DNA of 64,000 nucleotides from CAZYFH01 sp964646815. GTDB lineage: Bacteria; Acidobacteriota; Vicinamibacteria; Vicinamibacterales; UBA8438. Positions 53,850 through 62,867 of the stretch are shown one piece after another. The DNA is taken from the NCBI GenBank assembly GCA_964646815.1, contig CAZYFH010000001.1:62001-126000 (forward strand), read 5' to 3'. Below the pieces are notes generated by a model, which saw only the letters and a program-made list of their open reading frames with translations, was not told the origin of the DNA and did not search any database. The translations under genes were made by a program, and so were the position numbers. Every line of letters starts with the position of its first letter. Position 1 is the stretch's first letter.

Positions 53850-55664
53850 ATGTCTGGTCAACGTCTGGCTCCGGCGTTCGCCACCGCCGTCGCCGCGAGC
53901 GTCGCCATCGCCGCCTGTATGCCAGTTGAGTTGGGACCTACCGTCGCGGACGCTGAAGCGTTCGTGGATGACGCCGAGGTTCGGCTGCTCGGTCTGTGGA
54001 GGGCGTCTGGTCGTGCCTCCTGGGTGCATCAGAATTTCATCACGGCCGATACCAGTGCGATGGCAGCGGCCAGCAACGTGGCGTTGATGGGGGCCACGAC
54101 CGAACTGGCCACTGCCGCCGCCCGATTCGACGCCGTCGAGCTGCCGGAGGCGATCCAACGAAAGCTGATGTTGCTCAAGACATCGCTTGCCGCCGTCGCG
54201 CCGTCCGACCCGCGGCTGCAGCAGGAGCTCGCGGAGATCATGGCGGGGATGGAAAGCATCTACGGGCAGGCGGAGTACTGTCCCGAGGACGAGGAGGAGT
54301 GCCTCGATCTTCCCACAATGGAGCGTCTCTTCGCGGAAAGCCGGGACACTGACGAGCTACTCGAGGTATGGCAGGGTTGGCGCACGATGGCGCCCGCACT
54401 CCGGAAGGATTACCAGCGTTTCGTCGAGTTGGCCAATGCCGGAGCGCGAGAGCTAGGATTCGCCGACGTCGGTGACATGTGGCGGTCGGGCTATGACATG
54501 GCGCCGGAGGCGTTCACTGCTGAGATCGAACGGCTCTGGGATCAGGTGCGGCCGCTCTACGAGTCGCTCCATTGCTTCGTGCGGGCCGAACTGGGCGAGG
54601 AGTACGGTACTGCGGTCGTTCCGCCGGACGAGCCGATCCCGGCCCATCTGCTCGGGAACATGTGGAGCCAGACCTGGGCGAACACGTATGACATCGTCGG
54701 ACCGCCGGCGCGGCGCGGCGGCTACGACCTGACTCGGCTTCTCGAACGTCAGCGGGTCGACGCGGTCGAGATGGTCCGGTACGGCGAACGGTTTTTTGGA
54801 TCGCTCGGGTTTGACCCGCTACCGGAGACGTTCTGGGACCGGTCGCTGTTCGTGATGCCGACGGACCGCGATGTCGTCTGCCACGCCAGTGCCTGGAACC
54901 TCGACTACGAGGCGGACGTCCGCATCAAGATGTGCATCGGGGTCAATGATGAAGACTTCGTGACGATCCACCACGAACTGGGTCACAACTACTATCAGCG
55001 CGCGTATGGCCGCCAAGATCCGTTGTTTCGCACGAGCGCCAACGACGGCTTTCACGAGGGCATCGGCGATACGATCGCGCTGTCGATCACCCCGGACTAC
55101 CTCGTCGAAGTGGGTCTGCTTGACCGCACGCCTGCGGCGGCCGATGACATTGGCCTGCTCTTACGCCAGGCCCTCGACAAGATCGCCTTCCTGCCGTTTG
55201 GGTTGCTGGTGGATCAATGGCGGTGGCAGGTCTTCTCCGGCGAGATCGCGCCGCACGAATACACCGGGCGGTGGTGGGATCTGCGTGAGTCGTATCAGGG
55301 CATCCGGCCTGCGTTGCCACGCAGCGAAGCCGATTTCGATCCCGGGGCGAAGTACCACGTACCGGCGAACACCCCCTACACGCGATACTTCCTCGCCCAC
55401 ATCCTGCAGTTCCAGTTCCACCGAGCCCTGTGTGAGGTGGCGGGGGTCGATGGGCCGCTCCATCGGTGCTCGATCTTCGAGAGCGCCGATGCCGGCGCGC
55501 GACTGCGCGCGATGCTCGAGATGGGGGCTAGCCGGCCGTGGCCGGATGCCCTGGAAGCGATCGCCGGCACGCGTGAGATGGATGCAACAGCGGTGCTCGA
55601 CTACTTCGCGCCGCTGGCGACCTGGCTCGATAAGCAGAACGAAGGACGGACCTGCGGGTGGTAG
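53850..55664 (+). CDS. M2-family peptidyl-dipeptidase (ACE-like) lipoprotein
   Basis: M2 enzymes remove C-terminal dipeptides with one zinc ion. The protein (604 residues) begins with a lipoprotein signal (VAASVAIAAC), so it is probably held at the outer face of a membrane. The zinc site is HELGH (His375, Glu376, His379) with Glu403 in FHEGIGDTIALS; HVPANTPYTRYFLAHILQFQF matches the chloride and substrate region of ACE. ATG 53850 has AGGAG eight bases upstream and is preferred to ATG 53823. It stands alone behind a TATAAT box. Confidence 0.92.
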   Translation: MSGQRLAPAFATAVAASVAIAACMPVELGPTVADAEAFVDDAEVRLLGLWRASGRASWVHQNFITADTSAMAAASNVALMGATTELATAAARFDAVELPEAIQRKLMLLKTSLAAVAPSDPRLQQELAEIMAGMESIYGQAEYCPEDEEECLDLPTMERLFAESRDTDELLEVWQGWRTMAPALRKDYQRFVELANAGARELGFADVGDMWRSGYDMAPEAFTAEIERLWDQVRPLYESLHCFVRAELGEEYGTAVVPPDEPIPAHLLGNMWSQTWANTYDIVGPPARRGGYDLTRLLERQRVDAVEMVRYGERFFGSLGFDPLPETFWDRSLFVMPTDRDVVCHASAWNLDYEADVRIKMCIGVNDEDFVTIHHELGHNYYQRAYGRQDPLFRTSANDGFHEGIGDTIALSITPDYLVEVGLLDRTPAAADDIGLLLRQALDKIAFLPFGLLVDQWRWQVFSGEIAPHEYTGRWWDLRESYQGIRPALPRSEADFDPGAKYHVPANTPYTRYFLAHILQFQFHRALCEVAGVDGPLHRCSIFESADAGARLRAMLEMGASRPWPDALEAIAGTREMDATAVLDYFAPLATWLDKQNEGRTCGW

Positions 55665-55689
55665 GTCGTCGACTGGAGCGTCAGCCGCG

Positions 55690-56373
55690 TCATCGTTCGA
55701 GTTCGGCAAGTGATCGGCGGGCCAACACCGTGACGTAGACGACGGCGGCGACCGTTGCTCCCAACCCGACGACGAGCAGCACCCACTCGACTCGCGCGCG
55801 CGTGCTTCCACCCAGCGCCTCGGCTCCGGCATAGCCGAGATACACGTAGGTGAACGCCCCAGGCAGCGTGAACAGGCCGCTGGCCACAAGATAGGGGAGA
55901 AACCTTACGCGGCTCGCACCGAAGAGATAGTTGCTCGCGCTGTACGGGATCGCCGGGTTCAAGCGTAGGAGGGCGACGATGCGCCAGTCGCCGCGGGCGA
56001 GTGCGTGGTCGAGGACCTGGAAGCGCGGATAGCGCACCATGAGCCGCTCGACTGCGCCGCGCGCCACGTATCGGGCTAGCAGGAACCCGATCGTGTCCGC
56101 AACCGACGTCGCGACCGCGACCACCACGATGCCGCGACCGATCCCGTAGATCGCACCGGCGACGAGCGTCAACGCGGCTCCGGGAACGAGCGCGAGCACC
56201 AGCGCGACATAGGCGGCGCCGAAGGCGACCAAGCCGAGCGTACCACGGCCGTCGACCCACGCGCGCAGGGCCGCAAGGGTCGACTCGAGCGGGAGCGCGC
56301 GAGCCACGAGCACAAGCGCGACGAGCAGTCCAACCGCGAGCGCCCACCCCGCCGTCTGGCGACTGCCCGCCAC
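55690..56373 (-). CDS. TVP38/TMEM64 (VTT/DedA-like) membrane protein
   Basis: The protein (227 residues from GTG 56373) has an N-terminal helix and a VTT domain with ALVPGAALTLVAGAIYGIGRGIVVVAVA, ARYVARGAVERLM and RLNPAIPYSASNYLFGASRV, the conserved TVP38 motif. Relatives include lipid scramblases and the DedA undecaprenyl-phosphate translocases. Its substrate is unknown. The GTG start lies five bases after the cupin gene; the longer reading runs through that gene. Confidence 0.85.
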   Translation of the reverse strand: MAGSRQTAGWALAVGLLVALVLVARALPLESTLAALRAWVDGRGTLGLVAFGAAYVALVLALVPGAALTLVAGAIYGIGRGIVVVAVATSVADTIGFLLARYVARGAVERLMVRYPRFQVLDHALARGDWRIVALLRLNPAIPYSASNYLFGASRVRFLPYLVASGLFTLPGAFTYVYLGYAGAEALGGSTRARVEWVLLVVGLGATVAAVVYVTVLARRSLAELER

Positions 56374-56378
56374 GGGTG

Positions 56379-56765
56379 CTAGCCGTCGTAGTCCGCGTCG
56401 CTGACCTTGTGGAGCCAGGTCGTCATCGCGTCGATGTTTATCGCGAGGTGAGTCATTGGTGCCTGTGAATCGGCACCGTGCCAGTGCTGTTCGTTCGGCT
56501 CGATGGAGACGACGTCGCCCGCCTCGGCCACCTCTACCGCCTCGCCCGCGCACTGCACGCGGCACCGACCCGACAGCACGACCAGGAGTTGCGGGCCACT
56601 ATGCGTGTGCCAGGCGGTCCGCGCCGACGGTTGGAACTCGACACGATAGGCGTTAACCGCCGGGTCGTGAGACACGTCCGTAATGCGGGTCAGACGCGCG
56701 TCGCCGGTAAAGGTGTCGGGATCCGCGCCTTCCGAGGATCGGCCGGCGAGACGAAACAGCCGCAT
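56379..56765 (-). CDS. Small cupin-domain protein
   Basis: The 128-residue single-domain cupin has WHTHSGPQLLVVLSGRCRVQ (first motif with two histidines and a glutamine in place of the usual glutamate) and IEPNEQHWHGADS (second motif). A metal could bind the histidines. Function is not known; relatives are often quercetinase-like or regulatory. It sits between the lactate permease and the VTT protein on one transcript. ATG 56765 starts MRLFRLAGRSSEG. Confidence 0.8.
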   Translation of the reverse strand: MRLFRLAGRSSEGADPDTFTGDARLTRITDVSHDPAVNAYRVEFQPSARTAWHTHSGPQLLVVLSGRCRVQCAGEAVEVAEAGDVVSIEPNEQHWHGADSQAPMTHLAINIDAMTTWLHKVSDADYDG

Positions 56766-56773
56766 GGCTCGCA

Positions 56774-58552
56774 CTAGCCCGTCGCTACGGGTCGACCGCC
56801 GTGGCGCGCGATCATGTAAACGGCCGTCGCCGCGATCGCCACGACCAGGACCGTACCGACGTTCAGAAAGCCGCTCGTGGCGTAGGAGACGATGAGGTAC
56901 CCGACCGACCCGGGGAGCAGCGCGTAGTAGACGAACGGGATGACCGTCATCCTGATCACCGCGCCCTCGCGGCCGAGGAGACCGACGACGGCCGAGGCGG
57001 CGACGACGTTGTGGACGCAGATCATGTTGCCGGCGGCGCCGCCAACGGCCTGCAGCGAGACAATCCACGTGGGGTCGACCGCGATCCGCTCGCCCATCTC
57101 GAACTGGAAGAGCGAGAACATCATGTTGCTGACCGTGTTGCTTCCCGCCACCGCGGCGCCGATGCCGCCGATGAAGGGCGCGAAGATCGGCCAGGCGCCC
57201 CCGACCAGCGCCGCGACCCCGTCCGCGAGCACGATGGGCATCTGCTCGTAGCCCGCGGCGCCTCCGGTACTATTGAGGAAAACCTGAACCATCGGCACCG
57301 TGAAGACGAGCGCGATCGAGGCGGCGGCCGACACCTTCAGCGACGTCGTCCAGGCTCTCACGTACGCCTTGCCGGGAATCTGGTGCAGCAGGAGCGTCAC
57401 CAACGACGCGATGATGAACAGCGTGCCAGGAAGGTAGAGCGGCTGAAAGCTTCCGGATATCGAGGTTCCCAGGATGTTCGGCCAGCTGACCGTCCACGCC
57501 TGCAGCATTACTCGAAACGGATCAAAGACCCGAGACGAGAGTAGGAGAACCGCGACGATCACGTACGGGATCCACGCCTTGACTAGGCCCATCGAGCCGC
57601 TGTGGTGGGTGACGTCCTGCACCTCGACGGATCCCGTCCACTCGGTCGGCCACTTGGCCTTCGGGTCGAAGTCCCAGACCTCGTCGGGTTTGGGCATCAG
57701 AAAGCCCCCCCGCGCCGCCGTCACGACGACGGCGAGCCCGACGAGGCTGCCGATGAGCGCCGGAAACTCCGGTCCGAGCAGGTAGCCGGCCGCGACGTAT
57801 GGAATGGTCATCGAGAGCGCGGCGAAGATCGCGAATGGCCAAACACGAAGACCTTCCGCGAGCGACCTGTTTGGGCCGAAGAACCGCGTCATGAACGACA
57901 CGAGAATCAGCGGCACGAGCGTGCCCGCAATCGCGTGGAGGAAGGCGACTTTCAGGCCGATGAACGCGAGGAAGTCTGTCCACTGTGCGTATCCGAGTTG
58001 CGCGGCGTATTCGGCAATCGCCGGATCGGCCGACAGGCCGGTGTTGACCCCGACGAGAATCGGTGTGCCCGCCGCGCCAAAACTGACTGGCGTGCTCTGG
58101 ATGATCATCCCAGCCATGACGGCCGCCATGCCAGGAAACCCTAGACCGACGAGCAAGGGGACGGCCACGGCCGCGGGCGTCCCGAAGCCAGCGGAGCCCT
58201 CGATGAACGATCCGAACAGCCAGGCCACGATGATGACCTGGACGCGACGATCGGGTGTGATGGAGGTGAACCCTTGGCGGATCGCCTTGATCGCGCCGCT
58301 TTCCTGCAGCGTGTTCAACAACAGGATCGCGCCGAAGATGATGTAGAGGAGCGTAAACGCGACGATCAGCCCGTTGATGGTGGCTGCCGCGACCTGCACG
58401 CCTGGCACTTGCCACACGGCGACCGCCAGAACGGCGGCGACCACATAGGAGAGCGGCATCGCGCGGCTGGCCGGCCAGCGGAGGCCCACCAGGAATACCG
58501 CGACGGTGATGATCGGGAGCAATGCCAGAACGGTCAGCACCGCAGTACTCAT
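56774..58552 (-). CDS. lctP: L-lactate permease family transporter
   Basis: The 592-residue protein has about fourteen membrane helices and LctP signatures: GSFIEGSAGFGTPAAVAVPLLVGLGF, QSTPVSFGAAGTPILVG, IGGIGAAVAGSNTVSNMMF and QAVGGAAGNMICVHNVVAASAVVG. The family takes up lactate or glycolate with protons. No lactate dehydrogenase is adjacent; a STAS gene lies 14 bases upstream and cupin and VTT genes follow. Confidence 0.92.
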   Translation of the reverse strand: MSTAVLTVLALLPIITVAVFLVGLRWPASRAMPLSYVVAAVLAVAVWQVPGVQVAAATINGLIVAFTLLYIIFGAILLLNTLQESGAIKAIRQGFTSITPDRRVQVIIVAWLFGSFIEGSAGFGTPAAVAVPLLVGLGFPGMAAVMAGMIIQSTPVSFGAAGTPILVGVNTGLSADPAIAEYAAQLGYAQWTDFLAFIGLKVAFLHAIAGTLVPLILVSFMTRFFGPNRSLAEGLRVWPFAIFAALSMTIPYVAAGYLLGPEFPALIGSLVGLAVVVTAARGGFLMPKPDEVWDFDPKAKWPTEWTGSVEVQDVTHHSGSMGLVKAWIPYVIVAVLLLSSRVFDPFRVMLQAWTVSWPNILGTSISGSFQPLYLPGTLFIIASLVTLLLHQIPGKAYVRAWTTSLKVSAAASIALVFTVPMVQVFLNSTGGAAGYEQMPIVLADGVAALVGGAWPIFAPFIGGIGAAVAGSNTVSNMMFSLFQFEMGERIAVDPTWIVSLQAVGGAAGNMICVHNVVAASAVVGLLGREGAVIRMTVIPFVYYALLPGSVGYLIVSYATSGFLNVGTVLVVAIAATAVYMIARHGGRPVATG

Positions 58553-58566
58553 AGGTGGGCCTCTCC

Positions 58567-58911
58567 TTACGATCGCGCGAAACTCTCGAGCGCGGTGGCT
58601 TCCGTTTCGAAGATTTCGAACACCGTGTCCAATTTGGTCATGGTGAGCAACTCGCTCAGGCGACCCGACATGCCGTAGAGCTTGAGCATTCCGCCCTTGT
58701 TGCGCACCGTAATGAAAGCGTTCACTAGCTCACCGACGCACGTGCTGTCCATGTACGGGACGTCGGTCAGATTCAGGAGCAGGCTCGTGCGCTCCTGTCC
58801 CAGCAACTCGACAGCTCGCGCTTTGATCCCCCCGTGTCCTTCGTTCCGCGTCATCCGACCGTCGAGGTCGAGCACTGTCACCTGACCGACGACGCGTGTC
58901 GATATCGTCAT
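58567..58911 (-). CDS. STAS-domain anti-sigma factor antagonist
   Basis: The 114-residue protein is a single STAS domain with VTVLDLDGRMTRNEG, LLNLTDVPYMDSTCVGELVNAF and KLYGMSGRLSELL. Ser56 in the DST segment is the expected phosphorylation site of SpoIIAA/RsbV proteins. It would bind an anti-sigma kinase when unphosphorylated. It is the first gene of the lactate-permease operon; no kinase is next to it, but the SpoIIE-type phosphatase at 47-49 kb is a candidate partner. Confidence 0.88.
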   Translation of the reverse strand: MTISTRVVGQVTVLDLDGRMTRNEGHGGIKARAVELLGQERTSLLLNLTDVPYMDSTCVGELVNAFITVRNKGGMLKLYGMSGRLSELLTMTKLDTVFEIFETEATALESFARS

Positions 58912-59105
58912 GGTCGCGCTCCGGCCTGCGCAGCTCCGGTGGGCGACGCGGTTCATGGCTCGCGCCCCCCAGCCGTTGGACCGCGACATTGTAGCCCAGG
59001 GGCTCGTTCGGGCCTACGAACGAAACAATCGCCTGCCGGTCACGCGGTCGAAGCCGCGGAGTGCCGTCGCGCTCGTGGTGCCGTTTTCCCCTGGGAGAGG
59101 CGACC

Positions 59106-60098
59106 ATGCGCGGCGGGGTTCCCACCGACGTCAAGGCAGACGAGAGGCGTGTGGCGATCACGCCGTCGGGCGTGGCGGCGTTCGTCTCGCGCGGACACGA
59201 GGTCGTACTGCAGACAGGCGCGAGCATCGGCGGCGCCACCCGGGACGACGTTTTCCGCGCAGCGGCGATGCCACTCGCGGCCAGGCCCGCGGCGGTGTGG
59301 AACCGCTGCAATCTGATCCTCAATGTGAAGGAACCGCTCGATCACAAGTTCGAGCTGATGCACGAAGGGTAGATGGTCTTCAACTATCTGCATCTTGCGG
59401 CGTCGACGACGCTCACGCAACGATTCCTTGCGCGGTAAGTCGTGAGGATCGGGCACGAGACGGTCCAGCTCGCAGACGGGATGGTGCCGATGTGCGAGGT
59501 GGCGGGGCGACTGGCCGTCCAGGCAGGCGAGACGTCGCTTGAGATGATCTCGGGAGGCAAGAGGATCTTGCACATTGACCCTCAAACCGTTACGACTCGT
59601 GTACGCTCGCGACGTCGTAGAGGGCCATGTGACGACGTTGGTGCCGAATGCCGCGAACATCGAGGGTGCCGTCGGCAGGTTCGATCTCGTTATCTACGGC
59701 GTCCTGAGCCCCGGAGCGAAAGCGCGGCGGCTGATCAACCGCGGTCACCTATGCGGATAGAGTTAGGGTCGGCGTTGGTCGATGTCGCGGTCGAACAGGG
59801 TGGATGTACGGAGACCAGCCGCCACATGAGGCACTTCGGATCCCGATAGGTCGAGGAAGGCGTCGTGCACTACTACGTCGCCAACGTGCCTGGTGCGGTG
59901 CCCCACACATCGACCTACGCGCTCACGAACGACACGATGGCATACGCGCTGGCTATTGCCGACAAGGGATTCCAGACCGCGAGGCAGGAAGACGAATTGT
60001 TGGCGAGGGGCGTGAACATCGCGGAGGATCAGGTGGTCCACGGAGTGATTGTTGCTGTTCACTGGTTGCCGCACGCGAGGTTGGCTAGCGTCGTGTGA
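59106..60098 (+). pseudogene. ald: Alanine dehydrogenase, broken
   Basis: The remnant starts at ATG 59106, with GGAGAGG five bases upstream, and reads MRGGVPTDVKADERRVAITPSG, then NVKEPLDHKFELMHEG. TAG at 59370-59372 follows, where relatives have glutamine. The same frame resumes MVFNYLHLAASTTLTQ, meets TAA at 59436-59438, and continues GHETVQLADGMVPMCEVAGRLAVQAG. The NAD-binding Rossmann section is missing. Later pieces, VTTLVPNAANIEGAVGR, VDVAVEQGGCTETSR and VANVPGAVPHTSTYALTND, lie in shifted frames. Two in-frame stops plus a deletion show genuine loss. Confidence 0.88.
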
Positions 60099-60124
60099 TG
60101 GTCACATCGTTTACCATCGGACTC

Positions 60125-60445
60125 ATGGGGCGGGTCGTGACTGTGACCAAGGCGGAAAGCTTGGGTCCAGGCCGGTGCAAGAAGGTGTTCGCAGGGGACC
60201 GGCGCATCGCGGTGTTCAATGACCGAGGCGCGCTTCGCGCGGTCGACGACAGCTGCACGCACGTGGGAGGGTCGCTCTCGGAGGGGCTCTGCGAGGACGG
60301 CATCGTAACCTGTCCCTGGCACGGCGCCCAGTTTCGTCTCGCTGACGGTCACGGGCTCGGACCGCCCGCCTACCGTGCATTGACGGTCTATCCGGTTCGG
60401 ATCACTAACGGCGTCGTTGAAGTCGAGATCGCCGACGACGCGTAG
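60125..60445 (+). CDS. Rieske-type [2Fe-2S] ferredoxin
   Basis: The 106-residue protein carries CTHVGGSLSEG and CPWHGAQF, providing the two cysteines and two histidines for a Rieske cluster. Its length matches the soluble ferredoxins of dioxygenase systems and NirD-like subunits. No oxygenase is nearby, and the neighbours on both sides are pseudogenes. ATG 60125 gives the family start (GRVVTVTKAESL); ATG 60095 or 60098 upstream overlaps the ald remnant. Confidence 0.83.
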   Translation: MGRVVTVTKAESLGPGRCKKVFAGDRRIAVFNDRGALRAVDDSCTHVGGSLSEGLCEDGIVTCPWHGAQFRLADGHGLGPPAYRALTVYPVRITNGVVEVEIADDA

Positions 60446-60446
60446 C

Positions 60447-61013
60447 CGCGCTCCGCTCAACGTGCAGTCGGTTGTGGCGGCGAACCGCTGTTTGCACGAC
60501 ATGGTCTGGGGTGGTCGGTCCCGTGCGAATCTGTATTGCCGGCTGAGCGGTGTCGAAATCGATGTGCCGCCGCTGGCGCGCGGCCATCCCGCGCCTCGCG
60601 ACGCTGTTCCTGCGCCGGCACGCAGCGATGCGGGACATGCGGTTGTACGCCGGTGCCGCTGATGCACTGCGGGATTACGACTGGCTCGGCAACGTCCGGG
60701 AGCTAGCGCGGGTGATCGAACGGACGGTGGCGCTGTCGATGACGGGGCGCATCACGCTCGAAGATCTCCCGCCGCGAGTCAGTGGGGACTACGTTGAGCC
60801 CTTAGAGCGATCTCTTCGCTGGGACGATACGATGCGTGCGTATCGCGGCCGCTACGCTCGACGCGTGCTCGACAGGTGCGATAACGACAAACGTGAGGGC
60901 GTCGGATTCTCAGGATCACCGATGTTACCTTGGAAGAATGTTTGCGCTACCGGCGTCCGCACCCCGACCGCGCCAAGGTCGGCGAATGCCCACCGGTCGA
61001 CCAATCCGACTGA
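60447..61013 (+). pseudogene. Sigma-54-dependent activator, C-terminal fragment
   Basis: Out-of-frame pieces in order read as the end of an NtrC-type AAA+ regulator: VVAANRCLHDMVW and ANLYCRLSGVEIDVPPL, then in another frame ATLFLRRHAAM and the C-terminal core DYDWLGNVRELARVIERTVAL with LEDLPPRVSGDYVEP. After a further shift it ends LRYRRPHPDRAKVGE. The receiver domain and the Walker A and GAFTGA parts are absent. It follows the Rieske ferredoxin directly. Confidence 0.75.
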
Positions 61014-61092
61014 CGAACGCAGACGTGACGGGAGTGGGCCATCACCGACGTCGGGCCACTGATCGGCCCTTCCGATGTTCCTCGTTTCTGGG

Positions 61093-61234
61093 TTCAACGC
61101 TCGACCCGTACAAGATCCGTTCGCAGTTGCTCGCGGACGCGACATCTCGTGAGGCGTATGCCCAGGTGAAGGGTGACTTCATCAACAAGGTGGTCGAACA
61201 TGCCCTCGCCGAGATATATCTACGAGAGCACTGA
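61093..61234 (+). pseudogene. Unidentified ORF fragment
   Basis: The frame reads DPYKIRSQLLADATSREAYAQ then VKGDFINKVVEHALAEIYLREH before a stop, with high GC at third codon positions. It has no clear start codon in frame. It looks like the C-terminal end of a lost gene between two decayed stretches. I do not recognise the family. Confidence 0.3.
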
Positions 61235-61403
61235 GGTAGGCTCGAGTGCGACAGGCTCCGTAGAGTCATGCGGCGCAGTCGGCGGAGCCGTGACTGTCGT
61301 CTAACGATAGAATGCTCCTGCACTGTGCCTGTACGGGACGAATCATGCTCAGCGGGCACCCCGATTTTAGTTTCCGCTTCACGCGCTGAGTGAGAGGAGA
61401 GAC

Positions 61404-62411
61404 ATGGCGTTGACGCGAGTGTTCTTCCTGGTTGGTATCGGCGCGCTGACGTTGGCCGCCCCGAGCGCGGCGCAATGCGCGTCAGATGGTGACGTCCAGT
61501 TCGTGTGCGGGCCAGTGAGTCCGGAGGACCTGGTGCTGGTACCAGACGCGCCTTGGGTCCTCGCGGCCGGAATGGAGGACGACGGGTATCTCTATGCGAT
61601 CGACACGCGCAACCATGCCTCGACGGTGCTCTTTCCGACGGCCACCGACGGATCGCAGCCCGACGCCATCTTTGGTGAGTGCTCCGGACCGGTGACCGGT
61701 GGATTCCGGCCGCATGGCTTGAGCCTGCGTCGGGGAACAAACGGCCGGCACACGCTGTACGTCGTGCGGCACGGCGAGCGCGAGGCGATCGAGATTTTCG
61801 AGGTCGACGCCCGCGTGGCGACGCCACAGCTGACCTGGCAGGGTTGCGCCGAAGCGCCCGAGGGGGTCACGTTCAACTCGGTGACGGCGTTGCCAGGGCG
61901 CGGCTTTGCAGCAACCCATTTCAACCGGCCCGAGGGCGAGCTCTGGGAGTGGCAGCCCGGGGACGGGTGGAGCGAGGTGCCCGGCAGCGCGTGGAACGGT
62001 CCGAATGGGCTCGTCTCGTCACCGGACGGTCGGTGGTTCTATATCGGCGGATGGGGGACCAACTCGCTGGTCCGACTCTCGCGCGGCCAGACCCCGGTGC
62101 AGCGGGATTCGGTCGACGTCGGGTTTCACATCGACAACGTGCGCTGGGCGCCAGACGGCTCGTTGCTGGCGGCCGGCCACATCTGGCGCGACGACGACGC
62201 ACTTGCGCGGTGCCTGGGTGGTCAAGGGTGTGACGGCGTGACCTCGCGGGTGGCGAAGGTCGATCCCGAGCGGCTGACGGCAGAAGAGATCGTTCGGTAT
62301 CCGTCGAACGAGCACTTTCCCATTGGGACGGTGGGCCTCCAAGTTGGTGACGAGATTTGGCTTGGTGGCATCGCCGGGACCGAGCGCATCGTCCGGTTCC
62401 CAGCACCGTAG
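61404..62411 (+). CDS. Secreted beta-propeller protein (SMP-30/arylesterase-like)
   Basis: The 335-residue protein has a signal peptide ending near AAPSAAQ. The mature part shows repeated propeller-like strands (SPEDLVLVPDAPWVLAAGM, RPHGLSLRR, GPNGLVSSPDGRWFYIGGW, HIDNVRWAPDGSLLAAGH) as in SMP-30/gluconolactonase and paraoxonase-like families. Asparagines and aspartates that bind calcium there occur at similar places. Six cysteines could form disulfides. Its substrate is unknown. ATG 61404 has GAGAGGAG upstream. Confidence 0.8.
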   Translation: MALTRVFFLVGIGALTLAAPSAAQCASDGDVQFVCGPVSPEDLVLVPDAPWVLAAGMEDDGYLYAIDTRNHASTVLFPTATDGSQPDAIFGECSGPVTGGFRPHGLSLRRGTNGRHTLYVVRHGEREAIEIFEVDARVATPQLTWQGCAEAPEGVTFNSVTALPGRGFAATHFNRPEGELWEWQPGDGWSEVPGSAWNGPNGLVSSPDGRWFYIGGWGTNSLVRLSRGQTPVQRDSVDVGFHIDNVRWAPDGSLLAAGHIWRDDDALARCLGGQGCDGVTSRVAKVDPERLTAEEIVRYPSNEHFPIGTVGLQVGDEIWLGGIAGTERIVRFPAP

Positions 62412-62865
62412 CCGGGCAATTGGTCCGGACTCATTTGGGCATGCTCCGTGCGTCGTTCCGAGCGACCGGGACGCTCGCAGCCGCCCGTGCCTACGGCTTG
62501 GATCGGCCTTTCACTCTGCGAGGCGCGGACATTGCACTCGCCGGCGGCGATCGTCACCGTCACCGTCTCCGTCTCGTTCAGTGGCTCGAACCCTATGATG
62601 ACGGTCTGCCGTATCCGGGCCAATTGGTCACATTGGGATAGATCTCCTCGCGTTCGCCGTGGCCGATCTCGATCGAGCGGTGACCATGTTGCAAGACGCG
62701 GATGCGGAATTTCTATCGGCGATTGCGCCTTGCTGTTCGGGTGCAGGTGAAGATGAGAGCGGCATCATCAACTTGATTGACTCGGACGGAATCTTCCTCA
62801 CGCTGGTGGAACCGATCAGGAGCCGCGGACCGATCGCTCCCCCCGAGTGGTGCGAAAAGGGATGA
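62412..62865 (+). pseudogene. VOC (glyoxalase-fold) domain protein, frameshifted
   Basis: One frame reads GLDRPFTLRGADIALAGGD and LRLVQWLEPYDDGLPYPGQL up to a TAG at about 62639. In the next frame the expected continuation follows at once: IDLLAFAVADLDRAVTMLQ, then EFLSAIAPCCSG, then GIINLIDSDGIFLTLVEPI. A single-base loss near 62637 explains the break. VOC proteins cover glyoxalases and extradiol dioxygenases; the function cannot be told. The N-terminal part also seems short. Confidence 0.65.
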
Positions 62866-62867
62866 CA

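Noticed and set aside
53256..59438. TAG codons at conserved glutamine positions, suggesting stop-codon reassignment
   Set aside because: Many intact genes here end normally at TAG (accC, thiE, purely plus-strand examples), and the affected genes also carry frameshifts and deletions, so plain pseudogenes explain the data.
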